DNA of 48,289 nt, taken from positions 1 to 48,289 of the forward strand of contig WRBD01000019.1 in NCBI GenBank assembly GCA_009779835.1. The letters are read 5' to 3'. This document shows, piece by piece, positions 9,031 to 16,504 of this stretch. The notes under the pieces were generated by a model. It had not been told where the DNA came from. It did no database searches and was given only the letters and a program-made list of their open reading frames with translations. The stretch comes from Defluviitaleaceae bacterium (GTDB lineage: Bacteria > Bacillota > Clostridia > Lachnospirales > WQUN01). Every line of letters starts with the position of its first letter. Position 1 is the first letter of the stretch. A program made the translations under genes and the position numbers.

Positions 9031-9521
9031 ATGAAACGTTCTATTTACGGTAAAATTAGAACGCGCTCTATGATTACATTGATTATCGCGGTGATGGCGG
9101 TTACGTTTATCATGGGCGTTGGTTTGGTTATTGCCGTTAATAACAAGCGTGCAATAATCGGTTCGCTAAGCGATACCGCGGTGTCAAACAGTATGCAGTC
9201 GCTTACCGCGCAAACCGAGGAATCACTGTCGCTTCTTGCGCAAAGCAAAGCGGCAGTTGCAGATGAACGAATGACGGATATTTTCATGGATAATTCGGGG
9301 CGCGGGCTTGACGTAACCTGCGCAATGCCTTACTACGATGGCAACGGAAATATAGCCGGGGTAGCGGGAATTGGAATGCTTTTGGCGACTCTTAACGAGG
9401 TATTGTTGAAAACAATAAAACAAAATCTGCGGAAATACCAGATGCCATAAACTCAAGCGACATAGAACTCGCCCACAGATTAGCGCATACTTTGAGCAAT
9501 AATGCAGGACAATTTGCTTGA
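9031..9521 (+). pseudogene. Decayed membrane sensor: Cache fragment joined to an HPt remnant
   Basis: The first ORF (9031-9450, 139 codons) has an N-terminal membrane helix (LIIAVMAVTFIMGVGLVIAV) and then SLTAQTEESLSLLAQSKA, typical of the start of a dCache sensor. It jumps straight to the domain end, DVTCAMPYYDGNGNIAGVAG, so the core of the domain is missing. After its stop, another frame (about 9423-9521) reads SSDIELAHRLAHTLSNNAGQ, an HPt active-site helix, before a TGA. The gene therefore looks like a large sensor kinase that suffered internal deletions and a frameshift near 9415-9425. It is last in the signalling cluster. Confidence 0.7.
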
Positions 9522-9616
9522 TGAATTGAAGAAGTGAGCCTTCATTAATACATAAATCGCGTATGGAATAACAACGCTAGGCATATAATTTCGTAGCGAA
9601 GAATCAATTGCATTTC

Positions 9617-9645
9617 TTGACATTTTTCTAAGAGAATGATAGTAT
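9617..9645 (+). promoter_or_regulatory. Strong promoter of the str operon
   Basis: Perfect -35 TTGACA (9617-9622), 17-bp spacer, -10 TAGTAT (9640-9645), 39 bp before the rpsL start. It shows that rpsL is transcribed from its own promoter here, downstream of the decayed sensor gene rather than from rpoBC. Confidence 0.75.
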
Positions 9646-9684
9646 CCATTCGTTTTGCAAACAAAAATTATATAGGAGGTGACT

Positions 9685-10101
9685 ATGCTCACATTCAACC
9701 AACTGGTAAAGCAAGGCAGACATTCTGCAAAGAAGAAGTCCAAATCTCCGGCTCTGCAAAAAGGGCTTAACACGATTAAGGACAAACGTACAGACAATTC
9801 TTCACCGCAAAAACGCGGCGTATGCACACGCGTTTTCACAGACACACCGAAAAAACCTAATTCTGCGCTTCGTAAAATTGCGCGTGTTCGCCTTAGCAAC
9901 CAAATGGAAGCTACCTGTTACATTCCGGGAGAAGGCCACAATCTGCAAGAGCACAGCGTTGTTTTAATGCGCGGCGGCAGGGTTCGTGACGTACCGGGTG
10001 TTAGGTATCACATCGTTCGCGGCACGCTCGACACCGCAGGTGTGGCAAACCGCAAACAGGCACGCAGTAAGTACGGCGCGAAACGCCCCAAAAAAGCGTA
10101 A
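9685..10101 (+). CDS. rpsL: 30S ribosomal protein S12
   Basis: 138 residues, the long form with the Firmicutes-type insertion near residues 15-30. S12 lies at the decoding centre. The conserved [11 protein letters not shown] (K56, equivalent to Escherichia coli K42 counted without Met) is present. The second streptomycin-related position reads GGRVRDVPG, with Arg101 (codon CGT) where most bacteria have Lys (E. coli K87, Mycobacterium tuberculosis K88). ATG 9685 follows AGGAGGTGA; the GTG at 9679 is inside that site. First gene of rpsL-rpsG-fusA-tuf. Confidence 0.97.
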   Translation: MLTFNQLVKQGRHSAKKKSKSPALQKGLNTIKDKRTDNSSPQKRGVCTRVFTDTPKKPNSALRKIARVRLSNQMEATCYIPGEGHNLQEHSVVLMRGGRVRDVPGVRYHIVRGTLDTAGVANRKQARSKYGAKRPKKA

Positions 10102-10206
10102 TGAAGGCATAATTTTTTCCGCAAAACGCGGCTTATATATATGAAAGAACTCATTTATGTAGGCGCGAAACGTGAAAAGACACGAGTACCTGTGAATTAA
10201 TTCATG

Positions 10207-10233
10207 TTGACCGTGCGCTTTTTGCGCGGTCAA
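10207..10233 (+). promoter_or_regulatory. Hairpin in the rpsL-rpsG intergenic region
   Basis: TTGACC-GT-GCGC, loop TTTTT, GCGC-GGTCAA forms a 10-bp stem with a 2-nt bulge, ending 12 nt before the AAGGAGGG site of rpsG. There is no T tract after it, so it is not a typical terminator. In E. coli protein S7 represses translation through the rpsL-rpsG spacer; a similar role here is only a possibility. The remaining spacer (10102-10206) holds no convincing gene. Confidence 0.4.
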
Positions 10234-10260
10234 ACACAAAATGTTAAGGAGGGAAGTCTC

Positions 10261-10731
10261 GTGCCAAGAAAAGGACATGTAGCCAAACGCACGGTTTTGC
10301 CCGACCCGCTTTACGGGAGCATAATCGTTACAAAGCTGATTAACGGAATTATGCTGGACGGTAAAAAAGGCGTGGCTCAAAAAATTGTATATGGTGCATT
10401 CACAAAGGCGGCCGAAAAGAAAGGCGCGCCCGCAATGGACGTATTTGAAGAAGCACTAAACAACATCATGCCCGTGCTTGAAGTAAAAGCGCGGCGCGTA
10501 GGCGGCGCAACCTATCAGGTTCCCATAGAAATACGGCCGGAACGCCGTCAAACCTTGGGGCTTCGCTGGCTGGTTAACTATTCAAGAAACCGTAGCGAAA
10601 AAAACATGGTAGACCGTCTCGCAAACGAACTGCTTGACGCATCGAACAATACGGGCGGCGCGGTTCGTAAAAAAGAAGAAACCCATAAAATGGCGGACGC
10701 CAATAAAGCTTTCGCACATTACAAGTGGTAG
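10261..10731 (+). CDS. rpsG: 30S ribosomal protein S7
   Basis: 156 residues, the usual length. Binds the 3' major domain of 16S rRNA and nucleates assembly of the 30S head. Recognised by [10 protein letters not shown] at the start, [12 protein letters not shown] and the [15 protein letters not shown] segment. The start is GTG 10261, with AAGGAGGG 7 nt upstream; an in-frame ATG at 10204 would add residues not found in S7 and lies within the hairpin region. It is followed after 21 nt by fusA. Confidence 0.97.
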   Translation: MPRKGHVAKRTVLPDPLYGSIIVTKLINGIMLDGKKGVAQKIVYGAFTKAAEKKGAPAMDVFEEALNNIMPVLEVKARRVGGATYQVPIEIRPERRQTLGLRWLVNYSRNRSEKNMVDRLANELLDASNNTGGAVRKKEETHKMADANKAFAHYKW

Positions 10732-10752
10732 GAAGAAGAAAGAGGATTTAGT

Positions 10753-12837
10753 GTGAGAGCTTTTCCGCTGGAAAAAACAAGAAACATTGGCATAATGGCG
10801 CATATCGACGCGGGAAAAACAACGCTGACAGAGCGCATTTTGTTCTATACAGGTCGCACCTATAAAATCGGCGATACCCATGACGGAACCGCTGCAATGG
10901 ACTGGATGGAGCAAGAGCAAGAGCGAGGAATCACGATAACAAGCGCGGCAACAACAACGCAATGGGCAGACCACCGCGTAAACATCATAGACACACCGGG
11001 GCACGTTGACTTCACCGTAGAAGTAGAGCGTTCTCTTCGCGTGCTTGACGGTGCGGTTGGAGTTTTCTGTGCAAAGGGCGGGGTTGAACCGCAATCGGAA
11101 ACCGTGTGGCGGCAGGGCGACAAATATGGCGTGCCACGCCTTGCGTATGTAAATAAAATGGATATTCTCGGCGCGGATTTTTTAAACGTGGTGGGAATGA
11201 TAAAAGACCGTCTTGGTCATAATGCCGTACCTGTGCAACTTCCAATCGGCTTTGAAAGTACTTTCCGCGGCGTGGTGGATTTATTTGAAATGAAGGCGTA
11301 CACTTTCTCCGGTGAACACGGCGAAGTGATTACAGAAGAAGAAATCCCCGCCGACATGAAAGCGCAAGCCGAAGAATATCGCTTAAATTTAATTGAAGCC
11401 ATTTGCGAAACCGACGAAGTTTTAATGGAAAAATATCTTGAAGGCGAAGAAATCGACATTCCCACATTGAAAGCCGCCTTGCGCGTCGCATGTATTTCAA
11501 CGGCGATTATTCCCGTTTTCTGCGGCTCTGCGTACAAGAAAAAAGGTGTTCAAAAATTGCTGGACGGCGTGGTGGATTATCTTCCCGCGCCCACGGATAT
11601 TCCCGCAATTAAAGGCATTCTTCCAAATTCGGAAGAACCTACCGAACGCAAATCTTCCGACACTGAACCGTTTTCGGCTTTGGCTTTTAAAATTATGAAT
11701 GACCCGCATGTTGGCAAACTGGCGTTTTTCCGTGTATATTCGGGAACGCTGGACGCAGGCTCATATGTTTACAACTCCGTAAAAGATAAAAAAGAACGCA
11801 TGGGACGCATTCTTTTAATGCACGCTAATGACCGCGAGGAAGTTTCAAAAATATACGCGGGAGATATTGCCGCTGTAATAGGCTTAAAATTCACAACAAC
11901 GGGCGATACTTTATGTGATGAGAAAAAAGAAGTAATTCTCGAATCCATGAATTTCCCCGACCCTGTAATTTCTGTTGCAATCGAACCGAAAACAAAAGCC
12001 GGTCGTGACAAAATGGGAATCGCACTTGCGAAACTTGCAGAAGAAGACCCCACCTTTAAAACACACACAGACATTGATTCCGGTCAAACAATAATTGAAG
12101 GAATGGGCGAACTCCATTTGGAAATTATCGTTGACCGTCTGCTTCGTGAATTCCGTGTTGAAGCAAACGTAGGTAAACCACAGGTTGCCTATCGAGAAAC
12201 ATTCCGCAAAGCTGCCGATGTTGAAGGCAAATATGTTCGTCAGTCGGGCGGGCGCGGTCAATACGGTCATTGTAAAATTCAATTTGAGCCAATGGACGCA
12301 AATGACAGCGAAAAATCATTTGAGTTCGTTGACAAAATCGTGGGCGGCGCAATTCCGAAAGAATATATCCCCGCTATTTCAAACGGAATTAAAGAAGCAA
12401 TGCATTCGGGAATTATCGGTGGGTATCCCGTTCTCGGCGTTCGCGCAACTCTTTACGATGGCAGTTATCACGATGTTGACTCATCGGAAATGGCGTTTAA
12501 AATTGCGGGCTCAATGGCATTCAAAGAAGCAATGCGCAAGTCCGATCCCGCCTTACTTGAACCCATTATGAAAGTGGACGTAACAGTCCCCGAAGATTAC
12601 ATGGGCGATGTAATCGGCGATATAAACTCCCGCCGCGGCAAAATCGAAGGAATGGAAGCAAGGGGCAACGCACAAGTTGTACACGCTTTCGTACCACTTG
12701 CGGAAATGTTTGGCTACGCAACCGACCTTCGCGGTAAAACTCAAGGACGCGGAACATTCACAATGGAAGTTCACCATTACGAGCCTGTTCCCAAGAGCGT
12801 TCAAGAAAAAATCGTAGCAGGTAAACAAGTTGATTAA
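10753..12837 (+). CDS. fusA: Translation elongation factor G
   Basis: 694 residues, full length. GTPase that drives ribosomal translocation. The P loop [17 protein letters not shown] (G3), NKMD (G4), the switch region [16 protein letters not shown] and domain [13 protein letters not shown] are all intact. The GTG start at 10753 is preceded by AGAGGA and matches the family start ([20 protein letters not shown]). The tuf promoter overlaps its last codons. Confidence 0.97.
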   Translation: MRAFPLEKTRNIGIMAHIDAGKTTLTERILFYTGRTYKIGDTHDGTAAMDWMEQEQERGITITSAATTTQWADHRVNIIDTPGHVDFTVEVERSLRVLDGAVGVFCAKGGVEPQSETVWRQGDKYGVPRLAYVNKMDILGADFLNVVGMIKDRLGHNAVPVQLPIGFESTFRGVVDLFEMKAYTFSGEHGEVITEEEIPADMKAQAEEYRLNLIEAICETDEVLMEKYLEGEEIDIPTLKAALRVACISTAIIPVFCGSAYKKKGVQKLLDGVVDYLPAPTDIPAIKGILPNSEEPTERKSSDTEPFSALAFKIMNDPHVGKLAFFRVYSGTLDAGSYVYNSVKDKKERMGRILLMHANDREEVSKIYAGDIAAVIGLKFTTTGDTLCDEKKEVILESMNFPDPVISVAIEPKTKAGRDKMGIALAKLAEEDPTFKTHTDIDSGQTIIEGMGELHLEIIVDRLLREFRVEANVGKPQVAYRETFRKAADVEGKYVRQSGGRGQYGHCKIQFEPMDANDSEKSFEFVDKIVGGAIPKEYIPAISNGIKEAMHSGIIGGYPVLGVRATLYDGSYHDVDSSEMAFKIAGSMAFKEAMRKSDPALLEPIMKVDVTVPEDYMGDVIGDINSRRGKIEGMEARGNAQVVHAFVPLAEMFGYATDLRGKTQGRGTFTMEVHHYEPVPKSVQEKIVAGKQVD

Positions 12838-12858
12838 GTATAAAAAAATTGGTACAAT
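12830..12858 (+). promoter_or_regulatory. Internal promoter for tuf
   Basis: TTGATT (12830-12835), 17-bp spacer, TACAAT (12853-12858). It overlaps the end of fusA and lies 32 bp before the tuf start. Extra transcription of tuf beyond the operon promoter would fit the high demand for EF-Tu. Confidence 0.6.
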
Positions 12859-12890
12859 ACCCCAGCTATTGAATTAGGAGGAAAAGAAAA

Positions 12891-14084
12891 ATGGGTAAAG
12901 CAAAATTTGAGCGGTCGAAACCGCACGTAAACATTGGTACCATCGGTCACATCGACCACGGTAAAACAACTCTTACGGCAGCTATTACCAAAACACTTGC
13001 AGAGCGTTACAAGCTTAGTGCATCTGTTGATTTTGACAAAATCGACAAAGCTCCCGAAGAAAAAGCACGCGGAATTACCATTTCTACCACGCACGTAGAA
13101 TACGAAACCCCCAACCGTCACTACGCACACGTAGACTGCCCTGGTCACGCCGACTATGTTAAAAACATGATTACTGGTGCGGCACAAATGGACGGCGCGA
13201 TTCTTGTTGTAGCTGCCACAGACGGCCCCATGAGCCAAACCCGCGAGCATATTCTTCTTGCACGCCAAGTAAACGTTCCCAAAATCGTTGTATTCTTAAA
13301 TAAATGCGACATGGTTGAAGACGAAGAGTTACTGGAACTTGTAGAAATGGAAATCCGTGAACTGTTGGATAAGTACAAATTCCCCGGCGATGACACCCCG
13401 ATTATTCGTGGTTCCGCACTTCAAGCACTCAACGACCCAATGGGTTCTTGGGGTGACAAAATTGTTGAACTCTTTGAAAATGTTGACACCTTTATCGAAA
13501 CCCCCGAGCGCGACACAGAAAAACCTTTCCTTATGCCTGTTGAAGACGTATTCACAATTCAAGGGCGCGGAACCGTTGTTACAGGTCGTGTAGAGCGCGG
13601 TACACTTAAAGTTCAAGATGAAGTTGAAATTATAGGCTTCACCGAAGAAAAACGTAAAGTTGTTGTTACCGGTATTGAAATGTTCCACAAACTCCTCGAC
13701 CAAGCAACCGCAGGCGATAACGCAGGTCTTCTTCTTCGCGGTATCGCACGTGACGAAATTGAGCGCGGTCAAGTGCTTTGTAAACCCGGTACAGTTAAAG
13801 CTCATACAAAATTCACCGCTCAAGTTTACGTTCTTTCAAAAGACGAAGGCGGCCGTCATAAAGCATTCTTCAGCAACTACCGTCCGCAATTCTATTTCCG
13901 CACAACCGACGTAACAGGCGTAATCACCCTTCCCGACGGCGTAGAAATGTGTATGCCGGGCGACCACATCGAAATGACAATTGAACTCATTTCCCCAATC
14001 GCTATGGAAGAAGGTTCTTCATTCGCTATCCGCGAAGGCGGCAGAACAGTTGGGGCAGGTGTGGTTGTAAAAATCATTCAGTAA
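12891..14084 (+). CDS. tuf: Translation elongation factor Tu
   Basis: 397 residues, full length. GTPase that delivers aminoacyl-tRNA to the ribosome. Motifs: GHIDHGKTT (P loop, Ile where Val is most common), [12 protein letters not shown] (G3), FLNKCDM (G4), GSALQAL (G5), and the C-terminal [15 protein letters not shown]. The switch I end reads [13 protein letters not shown], a little unusual (mostly NTAHVEY or STAHVEY). The segment [20 protein letters not shown] differs from the form familiar in Clostridium, so the host may be a divergent lineage. AGGAGG is upstream. Only copy in the window; a strong terminator follows. Confidence 0.97.
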   Translation: MGKAKFERSKPHVNIGTIGHIDHGKTTLTAAITKTLAERYKLSASVDFDKIDKAPEEKARGITISTTHVEYETPNRHYAHVDCPGHADYVKNMITGAAQMDGAILVVAATDGPMSQTREHILLARQVNVPKIVVFLNKCDMVEDEELLELVEMEIRELLDKYKFPGDDTPIIRGSALQALNDPMGSWGDKIVELFENVDTFIETPERDTEKPFLMPVEDVFTIQGRGTVVTGRVERGTLKVQDEVEIIGFTEEKRKVVVTGIEMFHKLLDQATAGDNAGLLLRGIARDEIERGQVLCKPGTVKAHTKFTAQVYVLSKDEGGRHKAFFSNYRPQFYFRTTDVTGVITLPDGVEMCMPGDHIEMTIELISPIAMEEGSSFAIREGGRTVGAGVVVKIIQ

Positions 14085-14104
14085 AAAGTAATTTTAAATA
14101 AAAG

Positions 14105-14136
14105 AGGCTGTCTGGTTTATGAGACAGCCTTTTTTT
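14105..14136 (+). terminator. Rho-independent terminator after tuf
   Basis: Perfect 9-bp stem AGGCTGTCT / AGACAGCCT, 8-nt loop, followed by six more T residues. It ends the str operon; no S10-operon genes follow. Confidence 0.93.
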
Positions 14137-14166
14137 GTAAAAACTTGCGCAAAGCCGCATTCTGTG

Positions 14167-14199
14167 ATAAATTTCTAAGAACTATTCTTAGAAATTTAT
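14167..14199. promoter_or_regulatory. Perfect 15-bp AT-rich inverted repeat before lysC
   Basis: ATAAATTTCTAAGAA and its exact reverse complement flank a 3-nt spacer (CTA), ending 24 bp before the lysC ATG. It could be an operator, an attenuator hairpin or a second weak terminator. No lysine riboswitch or T-box fits in the 87-bp spacer. Confidence 0.6.
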
Positions 14200-14223
14200 T
14201 TTCGTGTTTGAAGGGAAAATTTA

Positions 14224-15468
14224 ATGGAAAACTTGATTGTACAAAAATACGGCGGCACATCTGTTGCGAATGCCGAACGTATAATGCACGTTGCGAATAT
14301 TATTTCAAACACATGCGAAAAGGGAAAACGTGTAGTAGTTGTAGTTTCGGCGCAAGGACACACTACGGATAGGCTTGTGGAAAAGGCAAGAGGAATTAGT
14401 TCGGACGCGAACCGGCGTGAACTTGACATGTTGCTTGTAACAGGCGAGCAACAATCTGCCGCTCTTATGGCAATGGCGTTGCAGTCGATGGGACATTCGG
14501 CGGTTTCTTTGAACGCGGCACAGGTAGGGATTGAAGCAACGTCTGTTCACGGTAACGCGCAAATTAAAAGAATTCAAACAAAGCGTCTTATAGAAGAACT
14601 GGAAAAAGGAAATATTGTAATAGTCGCAGGTTTTCAGGGAATAAACCGCTTCGGAGATATGACAACGCTTGGTCGTGGAGCAAGCGACACAACGGCTGTC
14701 GCGCTTGCGGCGGTTTTGGAAGCCGAACTTTGCGAAATATATACGGACGTTGACGGAATTTACACCGCCGACCCGCGAATTGTTCCGTCCGCGAAAAAAC
14801 TGGACGAAATCAGTTATGACGATATGCTTGAGCTTGCATCTTCAGGCGCGGGAGTACTGCACAACCGCGCGGTGGAAATGGCAAAGCGATACAATGTAAA
14901 TTTGGTACTTCGTTCAAGTATGAGCGGAATCCCCGGCACATCAATTAAGGAGGAATCAAAAGTGGAACGATTAGCGGTAAGCGGTCTTTCGATAGACAGA
15001 AACGTGGCAAGAATAAGCGTAACGGGACTTCCGGATAAACCGGGTGTGGCGCATAGTATTTTCAACCCGCTTGCGAAAGCGAAACTTAATGTAGATGTAA
15101 TTTTATTGTCGGTGGGCGAGGGTGATAATCGCGATTATTGTTTCACCGTTCACAAGCAGGATTTAAAAACTGCTTGTGAAATTCTTGAAGCGAACAAAGA
15201 AAATATCGGGTATGAATCCCTTAACTCGGACGAAAACTTGGCGAAGCTTACAATTGTGGGCGCGGGAATGGCAAATAATTCGGGAGTGGCATCCGCGATG
15301 TTTGAAGCTTTGTACGAATGCGGCGTAAACATTGAAACCATATGCACATCCGAAATAAAAATTACGGTTTTAATCGGTCAGCAATATATCACAAAAGCTG
15401 CAAAAGCTGTGCATGACAAGTTCGAGCCGATGTTTTCAAAGGATTATACCGAAACGGAAGAAACGTAA
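14224..15468 (+). CDS. lysC: Aspartate kinase, alpha subunit (with internal beta start)
   Basis: 414 residues. Phosphorylates aspartate, the first step toward lysine, diaminopimelate, threonine and methionine. Kinase domain: VQKYGGTSVA at the start, VTGEQQSAALMA, TTLGRGASDTTAVALAA and YTDVDGIYTADPR. Two ACT domains (about 260-410) are expected to bind lysine or threonine for feedback control. A strong internal site at 14947-14964 should also produce a 168-residue beta subunit. The TAA stop shares its last base with the ATG of the receiver gene downstream (TAATG), an unusual coupling of amino acid synthesis to signalling genes. Confidence 0.96.
   Translation: MENLIVQKYGGTSVANAERIMHVANIISNTCEKGKRVVVVVSAQGHTTDRLVEKARGISSDANRRELDMLLVTGEQQSAALMAMALQSMGHSAVSLNAAQVGIEATSVHGNAQIKRIQTKRLIEELEKGNIVIVAGFQGINRFGDMTTLGRGASDTTAVALAAVLEAELCEIYTDVDGIYTADPRIVPSAKKLDEISYDDMLELASSGAGVLHNRAVEMAKRYNVNLVLRSSMSGIPGTSIKEESKVERLAVSGLSIDRNVARISVTGLPDKPGVAHSIFNPLAKAKLNVDVILLSVGEGDNRDYCFTVHKQDLKTACEILEANKENIGYESLNSDENLAKLTIVGAGMANNSGVASAMFEALYECGVNIETICTSEIKITVLIGQQYITKAAKAVHDKFEPMFSKDYTETEET
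14947..14964 (+). promoter_or_regulatory. Internal ribosome binding site and GTG start for the LysC beta subunit
   Basis: AAGGAGG (14947-14953), 8-nt spacer and an in-frame GTG (14962-14964, codon 247) lie at the junction of the kinase and ACT domains. Bacillus subtilis aspartokinase II makes its beta subunit from an internal in-frame start at nearly the same residue. The strength of the site and the matching position make a functional start likely. Confidence 0.78.
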
Positions 15469-15878
15469 TGTTACTTCCGTGTGTTTTAATTATAGATGAT
15501 ACCCCGATGGTAATTTCAGCGTTAAGCCGGATACTTTTACCGTTTTATAAAGTGAAAGTTGCGCGCGGCGGTGAAGAAGGCATGAAAGTAGCCGAACGCC
15601 ATCACATTGACCTGGTTTTGCTGGACATTAACATGCCGGGACTAACGGGCTTTGATGTTTTCGGCAAACTGCGCGGGTCAAAAAAAACACGCGAAACACC
15701 CATTATTTTCATAACGGGTTCCGATGACACGACAGACAGGGATTTAGCTTTTTCATTGGGTGCGGTTGACTATATTAAAAAACCGTTTGCGAAAGATGAT
15801 GTGCTTCACAGTGTTTGGCTGCATATTAAAAGTGAGAATAAGGTGAGCACAAATATCAGAGAGGAGAGCATAACATGA
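15468..15878 (+). CDS. Stand-alone receiver-domain protein
   Basis: 136 residues, one CheY-like receiver without an output domain: IIDD (D10, D11), phospho-Asp D53 in LVLLDINMPG, Thr/Ser in FITGSD and YIKKPF. It probably relays phosphate to or from the HPt protein encoded next. The start overlaps the lysC stop by one base, and the stop overlaps the HPt start by 4 nt (ATGA), so the three genes are translationally coupled. Confidence 0.88.
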   Translation: MLLPCVLIIDDTPMVISALSRILLPFYKVKVARGGEEGMKVAERHHIDLVLLDINMPGLTGFDVFGKLRGSKKTRETPIIFITGSDDTTDRDLAFSLGAVDYIKKPFAKDDVLHSVWLHIKSENKVSTNIREESIT

Positions 15879-16390
15879 AAAGATTAAACCGCGAAGAGGT
15901 AAGACTTAGGCTGGACTTTTTGAAAGGCCAAAAGTATACCTTTCATGACTTAAACGCCGAAATTTCCGCCGGTCACTACGCAACGGCCCACCGTCTTGCT
16001 CACACATTAAAGGGCATTGCCGGCTTAATAGGCGAATCCGATTTATCAGACATCGCTTTAAGAATAGAAAAGCAACTTCTGAGCAGAAAAGCCCCCGATG
16101 AGTATGATATGCGAATCCTCGAAGGCGAATTAAACCGCGTATTAAATGAAATAACAGAATCGGGCATCGAAGAAAGCGCATTTAACATACCGCCGACAAA
16201 AGATGAACAAACAGTTCTGTTCAACAAGCTGCAACCTCTTTTAGAAGAAAACGATGCCGCCTGCATTGAACTTGTCCCCGAAGTAGCCATCATCTACGAA
16301 ACAAGAGTTCTTGTACGCCAAATAGAAAACTATGATTTTACACAAGCATTAATCACGCTGAAAGTTTTGCGTGAGGTGCTGGGGGTGTGA
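15875..16390 (+). CDS. HPt phosphotransfer protein with helical tail
   Basis: 171 residues. The HPt domain (about 15-110) contains AHRLAHTLKGIAGLIGE, with His43 as the likely phosphate carrier. After it comes a tail of about 60 residues (LFNKLQPLLEENDAACIELVPE and onward) that matches the last 55 residues of the giant sensor at 35539-40689. GAGGAGA precedes the ATG. Together with the receiver it could bridge hybrid kinases elsewhere in the window. Confidence 0.85.
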   Translation: MKRLNREEVRLRLDFLKGQKYTFHDLNAEISAGHYATAHRLAHTLKGIAGLIGESDLSDIALRIEKQLLSRKAPDEYDMRILEGELNRVLNEITESGIEESAFNIPPTKDEQTVLFNKLQPLLEENDAACIELVPEVAIIYETRVLVRQIENYDFTQALITLKVLREVLGV

Positions 16391-16463
16391 GTGAAAAATA
16401 TTTTCGCTCGTGAATATAGTATATTATGCGGCAAAAAAAACTTAATAACAGGTTTTTTAGCCG
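16389..16463 (+). other. Two hairpins between the HPt gene and the GH5 gene
   Basis: GAGTGAAAA-ATA-TTTTCGCTC (16389-16409, one wobble) starts at the HPt stop codon. A second stem, CGGC plus an A run paired with a T run plus GCCG, spans 16429-16463. The second is terminator-like on both strands. No clear -35/-10 pair is visible for the GH5 gene. Confidence 0.45.
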
Positions 16464-16504
16464 TATGAAATAGCGTAGAAATATATGATAAGGGAGGATG
16501 TTTT

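Noticed and set aside
10141-10200. 19-codon ORF between rpsL and rpsG
   Set aside because: No ribosome binding site and no similarity that I can recognise; too weak to call.
10582-11094. 170-codon minus-strand ORF across rpsG/fusA
   Set aside because: Lies opposite two unmistakable housekeeping genes, no family motif.
14137-14223. Lysine riboswitch or T-box before lysC
   Set aside because: The spacer is only 87 bp and shows just one simple hairpin, far too short for either element.
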